DNA of 64,000 nt from Chrysophaeum taylorii (GCA_029834535.1 JAQMWT010000524.1:434001-498000); one strand, 5' to 3'. Counted from the first letter of the stretch, positions 31,901 to 43,413 are shown. Made by a program: numbers and translations. The notes: a model not told the origin generated them from the sequence alone.

Positions 31901-34900
31901 ATCTCGTCGCCGGGATCACTTTTCATTGCGCCAAGGTATTCGTGAATTTGAGCGACGTCGTCGACTGCGTATGGCTGTCCAACAGCGAGCTCGAGGCAGA
32001 CGTGAGTGACTCGGATATCCTACCCGGAGCCAATTGGACTCTTCGCGCCGGAGCTATAGCAAACTTATGCTCGGATGGATTGAACTGCGACTGCTATCGG
32101 ACCTCGAACGAGACCACTATCACCGTGTCGTCGCCGGAAGATCCGATCATTCCGAACGTCGTATTCCAGGTCCCGAGCTCGACGTCTATTTGTAGCCATC
32201 TCCAAGTCAGTGCCTATCTCTCGACTGGCTCGGCAGGACGCGGATTCGTACTGGTAGACTGGACCGTCGTTGCAATGCCCGCGCTAAACAACTCAACGGA
32301 GGAAGTCATCGAGGCGCTCGCGACGCCAGTGTCGACGGCGAACTCTCGCGCCGACGAAGTCCTTTTCTATTCGAGCAAAGCGCTCGAGATGTTGTTCGAA
32401 GCGGGCGTCCAAGAGCTCCGCGTCTCGCTCACTCTCGAAAATGCATTTGGCGGCGTCGGAAACCGAAGTGCTACCGTCGCCTTGTCGTCGGACTCGCGCC
32501 CTACTCTCCATATTGTTGGCGGCACCGGAGACAGGACGGTGTACCGGCCAGATACACTCTCGGTGATGGCTGACGCAACTGCGACTGTTTGCGACGACGG
32601 CGATTCCAACGAATCCCGACCTCTCGATTACGAATGGTCGCTCGCGTATTATCGAAACGGCGGCGGCGGCGGCGGCGAAAACGCGACAGGGCTGGAATCG
32701 ACGTCGCCCGATCCGAGATTCTTCGCGCTTGGTTCGTACGCTCTCGACGCAGGGACAGACTACCTTCTCTCAATCCGTGTCACCGATCACCTTACTGGCA
32801 ACTCTAGTTCGGACAAGGTGCGCCTGATCTGCGGACGTTCTGATCTCGAGGCCATCATCTCTGGCGGCAATCGTTCGGTCCCTCAACGAGGTATTGAAAT
32901 TATGTCGGCAGGACTGTCGAAAGACCCGGACGTGCAGGGCTTGACTGGAGCTGCGGCTGGACTCGCCTTCGCGTGGAATTGCACGAATCTCGACGACCCT
33001 CGAGACACGTCGTGCGAGAACGCGGTCGGCGGCAGCAACTTGACGAGCGAGGAGATAGCGCTCGACCTCTCCCTCCTCGGTTACCGCGTATTCGAATTTT
33101 CCGTCCGCGTAACGAAAAGATACGAGAGCAGTAGTCAAATAGGAGCCGCCGCCGCCGCCGCCGCCTTTGTCGATTCGGCGTCTATAGAATTGTATCACGA
33201 CGTCGATCCGCCGATGGTGAGCATAAACGAATCATCGTCGGGCGGCGTCGTCCTCAAACACGAGCGACACGTGGTTTCGGGTTCGGTGTTCGCGTATCTG
33301 CCTGCGGTGAAGAAGACTGCGGTCTGGTTGAACACGACTTGGAGCGTTGTCCAAGGCTTTTTTGTCGGCGAGGTGGGTCTCCAAGATGTCAGCCGCTCAG
33401 CCCTGGTCGTAAATCGACGCGAATCTGGCTCCGCCAGTAAGAGCTGTCGGGGTGATTCTACGAGCTGGTATAAGGCGGGCGACGCGTCGTCAACCTGTGA
33501 TTGGGTTGCAGAGTCCGCGTCCCGCTGCGAAGTCGTTGGCCAAGACGGATCTCTCGCGAGGGATGCGTGCTCGTATAGCTGCACGAGCGGCTGCCTTTTC
33601 GTGGAGAGTCAAGTCAATTTGGTTATCGAACGCGATAACATGATTGAAGGTGCGACCTACACTCTCGAGCTCCGGTCGGTGATCACTGGTGCGAATAATT
33701 CGGGATTTGCGACGGTCGAATTCTACGTAGAGCGAAGTCCTCGCGGTGGCGACGTCGAGGTGACGCCCGCGCGCGGCCGGGCTCTAAACACGTCGTTCAC
33801 CATTTCCGCACTAAACTGGGAGGGCGACGAGCTCCCACTTTTGTATGGCTTTAGCACCGACGGCGGGCAAGTTCTCAGGGTGTCGACCGAGGATGCCGTC
33901 CTAAGCGACGTATTACTACCCGCGGGAGATGACGAAAACAAAAACGACGAGGAGTGCGACGAGTGCGTGCTCACCGTCGTCGCAACGATTCAAGATGCGA
34001 TCGGAGCTTCGACCGAGTATTCGGTCGAGGTCATCGTCGAACCTAACACGGCGAGCGGCAACGCGCTCCTCGCACGAGTCGACGACCTGTTGTCGACGGC
34101 TCTTGTGGCACACTCGTACGAGGACGTGTGCAACGTCGTAAGTCCTCCTTCCGGACATATCCGTTTGTATCAAGAACTTAATAGTAAACGACTACCGCCT
34201 GTAGGCTATCGCCTCCGCCCGAACTGCGCCCGGCGACGCGACACTGCTCGCTACGATCACCGAGGCAATCGCAACGGCACGACAGTTATCTCGAGGCGCG
34301 TTTTTTTCTTTCCGAGAAGAAACCACTAGATTGATTGATTGATTGATTGATCGATCGATCGATCGCTCGCGCAGGGACTACCGAGCAGACGACTATGTTC
34401 GCTACCTCCCTCTTGCAAGTCCTCTTCAACGTTTCCGCCCTCTCGCTCGACACGGTCTTCCTCGTCTTGGACGAGATCAACGGTATAATTGGCGACGCGA
34501 CCGAGATTGATTATGGCGGCTACGACGCGCAAAACAGCCTCGACGTGCTCAGCCGGCTCCTCGAGTCGAATGTTTTCGACGAGGACGAAACTCGGCGGCG
34601 GCGGCGGCGGCTTTCTACGACGACGACGACGACAAAAACGACGACTTTGAAAAACGAAAGCGAACAAGGGGCTGCTGTCGCAACCATGTATGACTCTATC
34701 GACACGTTTGCGCGAAAGCTCGTGGCACCGCTGGTCGACGACGAGGAGTACGTGGGTATTTCGACGTCAAACGTCGAGGTCGTGGTTCGCCGCAGCTCGG
34801 GCTCCGACGCGGTAGCGTTGGAAACGGGGGGTGCGGCCGCGAGGCTGCCCGAACAAAGCGAAGCATACACTGCGACGATCACAGAACTGCGCGCGACGAC

Positions 34901-37900
34901 GACGACCTTGCGCGACGACGGCAGCGCGGCTCTGACGTCGAATTCCGTAGTGCGTTTTAGCGCGACGGCGGAGTCGCGGGCGAACGCGACGACTGCTTTG
35001 TTCCTCCTTCCAAAGGCGAGGAACGCGACGTCCGCGCCAACGTCGGCACCTCTTCGCTCGAACGTAACGCTCGAGTGTCCGTGGAATTCTCGCGAGACTT
35101 TCGAGGCCAGGTGTCCAGTCGATAACTCGACCATCCGATGGACGTGCAACGGCACGAAATACGTGCAAGTCTTCGAGTGCGGCATCGACGTCGAAGATAA
35201 CTGCGTTTCCTGGGGATCAAAGGATTCGAACTGGACGACGGACGGCTGTAGGGTCAACTCCGCCGCCGCGTCGGCGAGCGTCGTCGCGTGCGAGTGCGAG
35301 GTCGAGTTCGCATCTTTTTCGAATAACGATACGGCGCGCGACTTTGGCACTCGAAACGTCTTCGTCACCTACGCTCGGCTCTTCACGAGGAGCACGTTTG
35401 GGGGCTCGGTAGATACGAAGCGAGCCAGCGTCATGACGCTTATGCTGGGCTCTTTCGTAGTCGTCGTTGCGGCGCTCATGTACCTCGGGCACCTCCAGGA
35501 CGTGCGCGACGCGCGCGCTGCCGCGGAGAGCCGGGGCGGAGCACCGCCCGTACCGGACGCGCCCTGCGGCGGCGACGACGAGGAGTATTCCGTGTCGTGG
35601 GAGAGCGAAGAGTTTCGCAATAATAATATAGTTCCGACGAGGAGCATCGCCTTCGACGGCGGCGCGCCGGACTTTATCAAAAACGACGACGACGACGAGG
35701 ATTCTATCCCGTCAAAAATCCGCTTGAACTTTCGGTCGGAAATTCAAGAATCAGACTACGAACCATTTTGCGAGGATCCAACGACAGATACCAAAGTGGA
35801 TCTGGCGGCATTTCCCCTTGGCACCGAGTCGACGGGGAGCAGCTGGGCTGGCACCTCGCTCGCGGGCGGGACGACGGACGTGTGCGCGATGGAGGACCCC
35901 TCGAGGACGAATTCCGTAGGAACAGAAGACGAAAGCCTCGTCGTCGAGTCTAGGCGGCGCTTCTCGCGAAGCGGTGCGAGTTTCCGCGTGCTCGTGAGAA
36001 GCCGATCAACGCTGACTTCGCGCTTTCTCGACGAGAAGAATGGAATCGCAAACTGGAAAGCTCGGTTCAAAGACGCGCTTCTCGAGAATCACGCGTGTCT
36101 GAGCATTTGGGCGACGTACAGTACCGCGGAACCAAGAGCAGCGCGAATTCTCGCGTTCGCCTTCGAGATACTCCTCGTCGCCGCGTGTTTTGCCTTTGAG
36201 AAGCAATACGAGTGAGTCGTTTTTTTTTCTCTCTCTCTCTCTCGAGACTCCTTTTTTTTGTTGCAGGTATCCCGATCCGGGTGTGTTGCCGTCGTCCTAT
36301 TTTTCGTATTACTTCTCGCGCAGGCTGTGAAGACAAACTATCGGCGAGGACGTGCCTGCGGCGACGCACCTTCAGCGGCCGTCGCATGTGCAAATGGGAC
36401 GAGATGACGGGCGCGTTCTTTTTTTTTCGAGAGCAGGATTATAACAGTCTCCCGTAGGTTCCTGCACGTATCGGGCTCCGCCGAGCGACGGCTACAGGAG
36501 AATAGAACATTTTTGGGTTGTGCTGATCACGACGGTCGTCCTCATCCCGATCATGTTGGTATTCGAGAAGTCGTTCGAGGTTGTGTGCGCCACGGGCGTG
36601 TTCCGGGTAAAGCGCGAAAACGATACGGGCGGCGCCCCCCCCAATTCCGAGGCAGACTTTCATCATTCGGGGGGGTCCACGCACTCCTTGATAACCCAGC
36701 AGACGGAGGAGGACGGGTCCCCGCCTCGACTCGATACCGCGACGCGATCGTCTTTTGCCTCATCCTCCTCGTTAGGCCGCACGATGCGGCGTCAGAATTC
36801 CTCTTACGATGTGGAAGAGGAGGACGCGGGGAAGTCCAGGCGATCATCATTCGCGGGTTCTGTGTCGTCGAGGAGAACGAGCCACAAAGGCACACACGAG
36901 GGTCTCAAGATCCACCACAGTCTCCCGCCCGAACGACAGTCGCGAAAACTAATAAAGATAAAGCCGCGCGTCTATTGCAAAGTCGTGTTGTTCGAAAATA
37001 AAGCCCTTATGGAAGAGGCGCGCGAGCGGACGCCGGCGGTTTGCGAGGCCGTGAACGCGAGACGGGAAGAAATCCGCAACGACATCAAAGCGGCCGTCGC
37101 CGAGGGTACCGTCGTTGGCGGTCGCAAGGCGCGCATTCTGCACAAAATCGAGCAGGAGTTCGTCGACAAGTGGGGCTGGAGCAAGTCGCCAGCGAGGCTC
37201 CAAAAGAACGTCTTCCAAATCGTCTTGCACGAGCTACGTAGGGCGTCGTTTTTTGCTTCGCCTGATTTATAGAGAGCAGGCCTCGCGCGCAAATGGTACG
37301 ATATGATCGAGTCGATCGAGGACGAGGACGTGCTCGCCGCGCGACTGGCGGAGTTCGCTCAGGTGAGCCAGCTATCGTGGGCCGAAAGGAAAGTCTACAA
37401 ACGAAGTGTTGGCATGGGCGACGACGACGACGACGCGACCGGCGACGGCAAGAAGAAGGGCCCGTCGCGGCCAGCTTTAGTCGCGTCCGCGCTGAACCTT
37501 GCCGTCGTCTTCGTGCTCCCGCTCTACTATCTCATTATTTATGCATCAAACACGGGCGTCAAGGAGACGTGGCACTGGTTCTTCGCGACGCTCTTCCTAT
37601 TGGCGTTGATCTATTGCCTCGTAAATCCAACTGTCATCTTTATTCTTTTCGTCGTCATGCCGGGCCTCATCCAAGAAAAGCTCGCGCACAACCCAAAGCT
37701 CAATAGGGCCAAGTACATCTTTGCGACTCAATTGCCCGAGGATGCGTTCGACTTTCTGCTCGACCTCAGACCGGACGTCAAACCCCTCGTCTCTAACCTC
37801 GTCTCGGACAAGCTCGCGCAGGAGCTCCGATCCATGCGCAAAGAGGAGCTCACTCCCGAGGCGCTCGAGGAAATCCACGTCGACATGCGCTGGCAGACGC

Positions 37901-38420
37901 TGGTCACGGTAGGCTCTCGTTTTATTCCTCTCCCCACACATTCTTATCTTTCTGTCGCGCAGATATCGGCCGGACTATTCGTATCTGCTCTCTTCCTGCG
38001 CTTGCCCGAGATTCTGCAAGACGCGATATTTGGGGAGGTGCGATATTGGTTGTTCTCGTATCGTATCCACCACCGCCCAGGTCATCATGCTTGCTCCCCT
38101 CGCAACCTTCTACATTATCTCGCTCTTCAACGCGCACAACGAGTCGGCCTGGAATTCTGGATTGCTCTGCCTCGCGACGCTCGCGTGCTCGGTTCGTACC
38201 TTTTTTTTATACCGTCGCACCCACTTCTTTCTTCTAGGGCGTCTTCATCTTCGTCGTCACGCGCCTCGTCACCTTCACGCATCGCCGGGTTCTCTTGATG
38301 CGCGAGAGGCATCTCAAGAAGCAGAAGGAGCGCACGGGCAAGTTCATCGAGCGGACCAGCGAAGTCCTCTTCGCCCACTCCTTCCACCACCAGCATTCCG
38401 GCTCGACGGACGCATCCTGA
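16975..38420 (+). CDS. Giant FG-GAP / PSxxPS mucin-like / REJ / GPS multi-pass membrane protein
   Basis: Model: exons 16975-34137, 34205-34295, 34375-36211, 36267-36280, 36324-36410, 36458-37237, 37280-37908, 37963-38037, 38081-38191, 38238-38420. They sum to 20,970 bp (6,989 residues) with all phases consistent. Start 16975 gives a signal peptide (MRLGAVVVAVAIWRLESA); an upstream in-frame Met at 16702 is an alternative. Order: FG-GAP repeats (about 22-345, VAVYNATLVVSAP type), 33-residue Pro/Ser/Thr repeats (about 430-800), eight 133-residue Cys modules (about 940-2010), PSxxPS mucin-like region (to about 4940), REJ-like region with a CRGDSTSW...CDWVA Cys insert (about 4943-5690), GPS (CVSWGSKDSNW, CECEVEF), then about nine membrane segments with a cytoplasmic region between. 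It is likely a heavily O-glycosylated surface or adhesion protein related to polycystin-1-type REJ proteins. No PLAT domain is visible. Confidence 0.8.
17038..18010 (+). other. FG-GAP (integrin-alpha-type) repeat region
   Basis: Six to seven repeats of about 45-50 residues in the giant protein, each with a pattern like FGSSVAIFEDVIVVGAY followed by YVFDA. They probably fold as a beta-propeller, and D-x-D-x-G-like loops (DALGEDSGA) could bind calcium. Confidence 0.8.
18270..19370 (+). repeat. 99-bp coding minisatellite (33-residue unit), about 11 copies
   Basis: Unit begins PTTLPSGLPSAVPTTVPTVY. Central copies are nearly identical at the DNA level, differing mostly by single bases such as the ACG/ATG change that gives PTM instead of PTT. 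It is followed at 19,495-19,660 by a shorter SPSSS (15-bp) repeat of about nine copies. Confidence 0.9.
19786..23010 (+). repeat. Eight tandem 399-bp modules (133-residue Cys domain)
   Basis: Equivalent points (CCG of the CPQT motif) fall at 19828, 20227, 20626, 21025, 21424, 21823, 22237 and 22693. Spacing is 399 bp except 414 (a 15-bp duplication, SYQYN twice) and 456 (a 57-bp insertion). Each module has CPQTFSNATTCNGTL, DSYGDGWNGACFTI, SSCEVEQGTLSSG and VCIHCDVPGTYEITVGG with about eight Cys, joined by PTAAPTPYYDDF-type linkers. Copies two to six are almost identical; the first and last are diverged. DSYGDGWNG is a recurrent motif of extracellular beta-sandwich modules. Confidence 0.92.
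23560..29740 (+). repeat. 324-bp higher-order repeat in the PSxxPS mucin-like region
   Basis: The four-residue PSxx rhythm is organised in units of 108 residues (324 bp), about 19 if continuous. The register is exact between 24.8 and 28.6 kb. A rare variant (FQSALPSSQPTRF) appears at about 27.2 and 27.85 kb, 648 bp apart, showing that a two-unit block was duplicated. The composition predicts an extended, O-glycosylated stalk. Confidence 0.85.
31800..35320 (+). other. REJ-like region and GPS motif of the giant protein
   Basis: Ig/PKD-like strands alternate with Asn-glycosylation sites; the region reads like the receptor-for-egg-jelly module of polycystins. The GPS begins CVSWGSKDSNWTTDGC near 35,202 and ends ACECEVEFASF. 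The tripeptide after the second Cys of the CxC is not His-Leu-Thr/Ser, so self-cleavage is doubtful. Confidence 0.65.
34296..34374 (+). other. 79-bp GC-AG intron of the giant gene
   Basis: The donor reads GCGCGTTTTT and the acceptor CGCGCAG. It contains a (GATT)n(GATC)n tract. Reading frame on both sides (QLSR then G/TTEQTT) fixes the junction; the nearby GT donors shift the frame. Confidence 0.7.
36411..36457 (+). other. 47-bp GC-AG intron of the giant gene
   Basis: Donor GCGCGTTC, acceptor CCCGTAG. It joins KWDEMTG to SCTYRAPP, restoring a Cys/Trp-containing luminal loop. An earlier AG acceptor (GAGCAG) would run into a stop. Confidence 0.7.
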
Positions 38421-39254
38421 CGCAACAGCGCGCCTCTCTTCTTCTTCTTCTTCTTCTTCTTCTTCTCAGGCAGCTCGTTTTTTTTTGTTTGAGGAAGACA
38501 GACCTCTCTTTCGGGTAAAAGGTTTTACGCAAACAACGGAGATCCTAGATTGATGTATAATAAAAAATTCGCAATATCCAGCCTGCGAGCTATTATTACT
38601 CTCGACTGCCGAATAGTTGCTTGTCGCGGGCGGAAGTAAAAGTCTCGGCTTGGATTGGTGTTTTTTTATTCAAAGGAGGGTTTCTTGATATATATTCCCC
38701 CACGGCCCTTGGTTGGGGCGGCCGCAAGTTCGATTATAATTGAAAACAATCGAAGCTAGCAAGGATCGGACCCCGTCGCCGCCGCAGCGAGACTGGCCCC
38801 CCATTCCAGGGGGGGGTGATTTTCGGATCTTCAAAGTGACCCGACTGACTGGCCCAACCGGAGGGGTCATATCGACGAGGGCCCGGTCGCAGTCCGAGGT
38901 GAGAAACCAGGCTGCGTGCGCCGGCGTGAATCGCGGCGCGCCGACCCAAACCATCGCACGCAGAAGATTTCTGTAGTGGTGGACTCAGTGGGAGGGGGCC
39001 TTAATTTCTTTGCAGCGTTCGAAGAAGAATATCGCGAGGGCAGCAAGAGGCCAGCTCTAAGCAGTCGTCGACATGAAAAAAAATTCTGTGTCTTGTTTAA
39101 GCCCTCCCCCCCACTCTTAGCAGTCGTCGTCCTTTTAAAAACCCTGTCTCTTTACTAGACGCGGGGGGGTGCCTGTGAAGAGTCGAATAAAAAATGCCCC
39201 TCTCTTCACCTTTTTCCCGCCTCTTCCCCACCTTCCTTTATTTTATTACACAAC
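38421..39254. other. Intergenic stretch after the giant gene
   Basis: Includes a CTT run (38,437-38,467) and several homopolymers. Small overlapping frames at 38,670-38,976 have no recognisable features. No tRNA was found although a GTTCGATTA string occurs near 38,727. Confidence 0.4.
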
Positions 39255-40507
39255 TGCAGGCCAGTAAGTTCGCCAGTAAGTTCACCTAGTCCCAATCTCT
39301 AACCCCAGTAAGTTCACCTGGTCCCAGTAACAGGGTCGTTGGATAAGAAAGTTCGTACGAGCCGTTAACTATGTTTCAGTTTGTACTAAGACATACTCAA
39401 CGGATCGCTGAGCTATGTTCATTTGTACTCAAGCAGTATGTGCCGCCACGCCGCGAGATCGTCGCGATGGAACTAGTCCCCATAGTGAAGTCGGCATCCT
39501 TTCGCCCCCTCACGCAAAAAAAGGAAAAAGCCCACGCGTTGTAGGACCCGTCGTTGCGGCGCGGGCTAGTCTCGTTTTCTTTTTCCCTACCAGTAAGTTC
39601 ACCTAGTCCCAATCTCTAACCCCAGTAAGTAAGTAAACCCACTCGTGCTCGCATCCACTCACCCCTCTCCTTCGAACTCGTCGCTCTCACCCCCGCCAAT
39701 CTAAGCTGCTTCGATCCGCACACGCCGCTAACCTTTGAGTCTACTCTAAAAACCCCAGTAAGCTCACTTGGTCTCAGTAAGTTCGCCTGGTCACTTATTT
39801 CACCTAGTCCCAATCTCCAACCTCCGTAAGTTCACCTGGTCCCAGTAAGTTCACCTACAGTGCGCGTGTAGAAGCCGGGAGGGGGCTTATCGGTATTGCG
39901 CAGCACGTGTGGGGCAGGGTGGAGTCGTCGACCCAGAAGAGGATATCCTCGGGGTTGCCGACTCGACAGAGAGCCACGTAGAGCTGGACAGTGTGGCAGA
40001 AGACGGGCTTGGGCAAGAGGACGCCGACCTCGCGGGGCGTCTGGCCCTGGCTCTTGTTGATCGTTTGGCGTAGGCGGGCCTTAAGAAGGGATACAGGTTG
40101 GAGGAGCCTCGGTGACAACGACACGATCGATCATGTATCCGGTGCCGTTGCAGAGGCCGTGCGACGGGTCGAGGTTGCGAAGACCTTCAGCTCGCGCTCA
40201 AAGTCAGCATGCCGTTGGTTGTCAGGGAGTTGAAAACTCGACTGTTAAGAGCGAGGCGTCGTCTTCCGACCCAACCTAGTCTGCCGAAAAGAACTCCGAC
40301 GCCTCGTCTCCGGGAAAAAAAGGCCGCGGTCATGCGCGCGTTGTCAGCATCGACAATATCGCTTCGACGGGGCGTGAGAATGGCGCGCTGAGAGAGCCGC
40401 CGCTGGTCGTGGAAATAGTCTGCGAGGTCGCCGTAGACGGCTTGGAGGATCAATGTCTGGCTCGCGGGCCTACCTGATCCTTACCCTAAATCGGGGGACA
40501 AACGGCA

Positions 40508-40584
40508 CCCCCTTATACCCCACAAACCCACCCACATCCTTCATGCTCCCCACACACACCCCCCTCTTAGCAGTCGACATTAAA
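40508..40584 (+). mobile_element. Retroelement copy A, only the 3' end
   Basis: 77 bp following GACAAACGGCA and ending CAGTCGACATTAAAA. It carries the same 3' terminal unit as the RT-encoding copy, truncated from its 5' side. Confidence 0.55.
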
Positions 40585-40596
40585 AGACAAACGGCA

Positions 40597-40713
40597 CCCC
40601 TAGGTCCCGCGTACTTATCTCCGCCCGTCAGGCACATCCCTCATACCCCACAAACCCACCCACATCCTTCATGCTCCCCACACGCATCCCCCCTCTTAGC
40701 AGTCGACATTTAA
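40597..40713 (+). mobile_element. Retroelement copy B, only the 3' end
   Basis: 117 bp following AGACAAACGGCA. It includes CTAGGTCCCGCGTACTTATC and the terminal unit, as after the RT frame, so it is a second 5'-truncated copy in the same orientation. Confidence 0.55.
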
Positions 40714-40725
40714 AGTCAAACGGCA

Positions 40726-43408
40726 TTGGCACCGTCCGCCGCCGTGCCACTGGACGGTGCCTTGTGCGTAGCCTCCACTCCGAGCTCTCTGAGGCACTGT
40801 ACCCGATCAACGTTGCCGTCGGGGTCAAGGGCGGCCCCTCGCGCCTCGTCTTTGGCGTCCGCACCCACGCGGAGCAGTACCCCGACCAGGTCATCATCAA
40901 GCTGGACAAACGCAACGCCTTCAACGAGCTCAAGCGCCGGACCGTCGTAAACAAACTCGCAAACCACGCCAACGCTAAGCTGCGTGCCCTTGGCCACTTT
41001 ATGTTCAAGCAATTACGGCCGGCATCCTGGGTGGCCCTCCACGGCCCCACCGGCCTCGATCGCGCCCCCTTCGACTCTCAAGAAGGCGGCCAGCAAGGCG
41101 ACCCCACCTATCCACCGGCGTACTGTCTGGCAACGCATGACGCCGCACAGGCCCTTGACACCCGCTTACGTTCATGTGCCGGCTACGCCCGATTTGGCAC
41201 GGACGACGGCGTCATCTCTGGTTCCCCTCGTGAGGTTGTCGACGCCCTCCTGCAGTACGCCCGCGACATCCAAGCTAGCGGCGAGGAGCTCCGCCTCGAC
41301 AAGTGCGTGGCACTCTGTCCGGCACTTGGCATGGGTCTTCTCGATCACCCCGATGTTCACGACCACGTCCAAGTTGCGCCTGACGGCACGCGCACTCTTG
41401 CTGGTATCCCCGTTGTCGCCGACGGCCTCGTAATCTACGGTGTGCCCATCGGCTCCCCCGGACACGCCGGAGATGCCTATGTCGAAGCTACCTTGCAACG
41501 CGAGGTTGACGCTCAGGTGAGCTACATGAGCCGTATTCGCACCAAGCTCCAGAACGTCTCCCTCCACTGCATGTACTCGTTGGGCCGCTACGGCATCGCC
41601 CCGCGCATGGACTACACTGCGCAACACTGCTACCCCACCAATGCCTTGAGCGCGCTCCGCCGCTTCGACGTTGCCGTCCTCAGCTTCGTCGCCACAGCAC
41701 TTGGCGCAGATCCGCGTCAGGTTTTTGACTCCACCGGCATCGTCCTCCAGCGCCTCCGTCTTCCTGCTCGAAGTGGGGGTGGCGGCATTCGCTCCTTCGC
41801 CGACCTCAGCCCCGCCGCCTTTGTTGGCACGGCGGCCCAGGCCCTCCCACACCACGTCGACCTTCGCGATCCTGCGGGTGCCGTGGAGGTCCCTGGCTAC
41901 CTCGCCCGCCTCGCCTCGGTCCTGGGTGCCACTTCTTTTCGCACGGGTAACGAGTTGCACCGTTGGCACCACCTCCTCGCATCCGGTTGCCGCCTGGGGC
42001 GAGCACTCGAGACTGCGTGGGACGGACTTCGGGCTGATCTCCGTACCACGCTGGCTTCCCACGGCGGCGCTGGTTCCGGCGACCCCGCCAACGTTCATCT
42101 CGTCGACGGTCCTCTCTCCCACGGATTCGTCTCCATGGGCGTCCTCGTCGACCCCACCATCTCGACACCCGTGCTCATACCCCAACTCCAGCGTGCTCTA
42201 ACCTCCCAGCGCGAGACAGCTCGGGCCACTGCACTCCAGCGCCTTGCGGCCACCCTTCCCATCACCGATACACTTCGAGTAGCGGCGTCCTCATGGGATC
42301 GCTTCTCGACACGTTCATCAGCTCGTGGCCCAGCTCTGCCCTTCAAATCCCCAACCGCTGCTGGGCTGAGATGTGTGCCCAGTACTTTGGCTACCCCTCT
42401 GCAGCTTGTTCGGGCCTCGTGGGCACTCGCATTCTGGGTACTGACGTCGTTCTCGACGCTCACGGCAAGGTGCTTCTCACGCAGGCCAACCTTGTCAACC
42501 GCGGAGGAGCGCGGACCACCTGGCATGACGGCCAGCTCGAGCGCGTCCACTGCAGCGTCAAAGAGGCCGGCATCCCAGCCCTGTCCGAGGTTTTCGGCAT
42601 CTTTGCTGACGTCGTCGCCCCTGCCATTCGCACGCGCCTCTACGGCCGGTACCGAGGCAATCTCGCCCGTCGCCACGTCGTCCCAGACATCCTCACCACG
42701 CTCGACAACAAGGAGCAACTCTACGACATCAAAACCCTCGCTTGGGGTTGGTTCTACACCGCCCACGCCCTCCACCCCTCCCACCCGTCGCCTCTCGATC
42801 GGCGCGCAGCGCAAGTCCACTCCGAATACCTCGCTCACGCCCGCGGCATCGACGCCATCATCTCCCAATCGGGTACAGCACCACCGCCTGGCTTCTTGGG
42901 CCCTGTCGAACAGCGGCTACGTAGCTACGGCACCGTCGCCGGCCTCGTCTTTGGTGCCTTCGGTGAGGCCAGCGCGGCGTGCCACGCTCTCGCCCAAACA
43001 TGCGCAGAGCGCATCGCTGCGCGACCCTGGGTGGCAAGCGGCTGCGCCAACTTCACAGAGGCAAAGGCGGCCCAAACTCGCCGCATCTACCGTGAGTGGA
43101 GGATCGCCAACGCATTAGGCCGGGCTCGCTGTGCCCTCACCGCCCTCACCCATGTCGCCGCCTCGGGGAACCCCACCCAGGCCGCCCGATCCCAGCAGGA
43201 CGTCGCCCTTCGTCGCACATACGTCCGGCGGCAGCATGCGTACGACCTACCAAGGCGGGGCCCTTGGTCCTCTCTTCGCCTTCCCCGACTAGGTCCCGCG
43301 TACTTATCTCCGCCCGTCAGGCACATCCCTCATACCCCACAAACCCACCCACATCCTTCATTATGCTCCCCACACACACACACCCCCCTCTTAGCAGTCG
43401 ACATTTAA
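40726..43408 (+). pseudogene. Reverse transcriptase with C-terminal REL endonuclease, 5'-truncated and frameshifted
   Basis: The first frame (to about 42,290) shows RT motif A as IIKLDKRNAFNELKR, motif B as EGGQQGDPTYPPAYCLATHDA, and motif C as RFGTDDGVISG. A long thumb/connection follows (GRYGIAPRMDYTAQHC, SGGGGIRSFADLS). Near 42,270-42,293 the reading moves to the -1 frame, which continues with GVLMGSLLDTFISSW, GGARTTWHDG, RRHVVPDILTTLDNKEQLYD (P-D, 12 residues, D) and IKTLAWGW. This fits a PD-(D/E)xK restriction-like endonuclease. The product would end LLAVDI with the TAA lying in the element's terminal ATTTAAAG. One indel and the missing N-terminus make it probably inactive. The nearest concept is an R2-type target-primed retroelement. 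Confidence 0.65.
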
Positions 43409-43413
43409 AGACA
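40726..43413 (+). mobile_element. Retroelement copy C: non-LTR RT with restriction-like endonuclease
   Basis: The longest copy, starting after AGTCAAACGGCA and ending in CAGTCGACATTTAAAG. It encodes RT motifs and, 3' to them, a PD-X12-D endonuclease, the arrangement of R2/R4/CRE/NeSL-type non-LTR elements. The 5' part of the RT (fingers) is missing, so this copy is truncated too. Confidence 0.65.

Noticed and set aside
38715-38760. Possible tRNA because of GTTCGATTA
   Set aside because: No acceptor or anticodon stem could be built around it.
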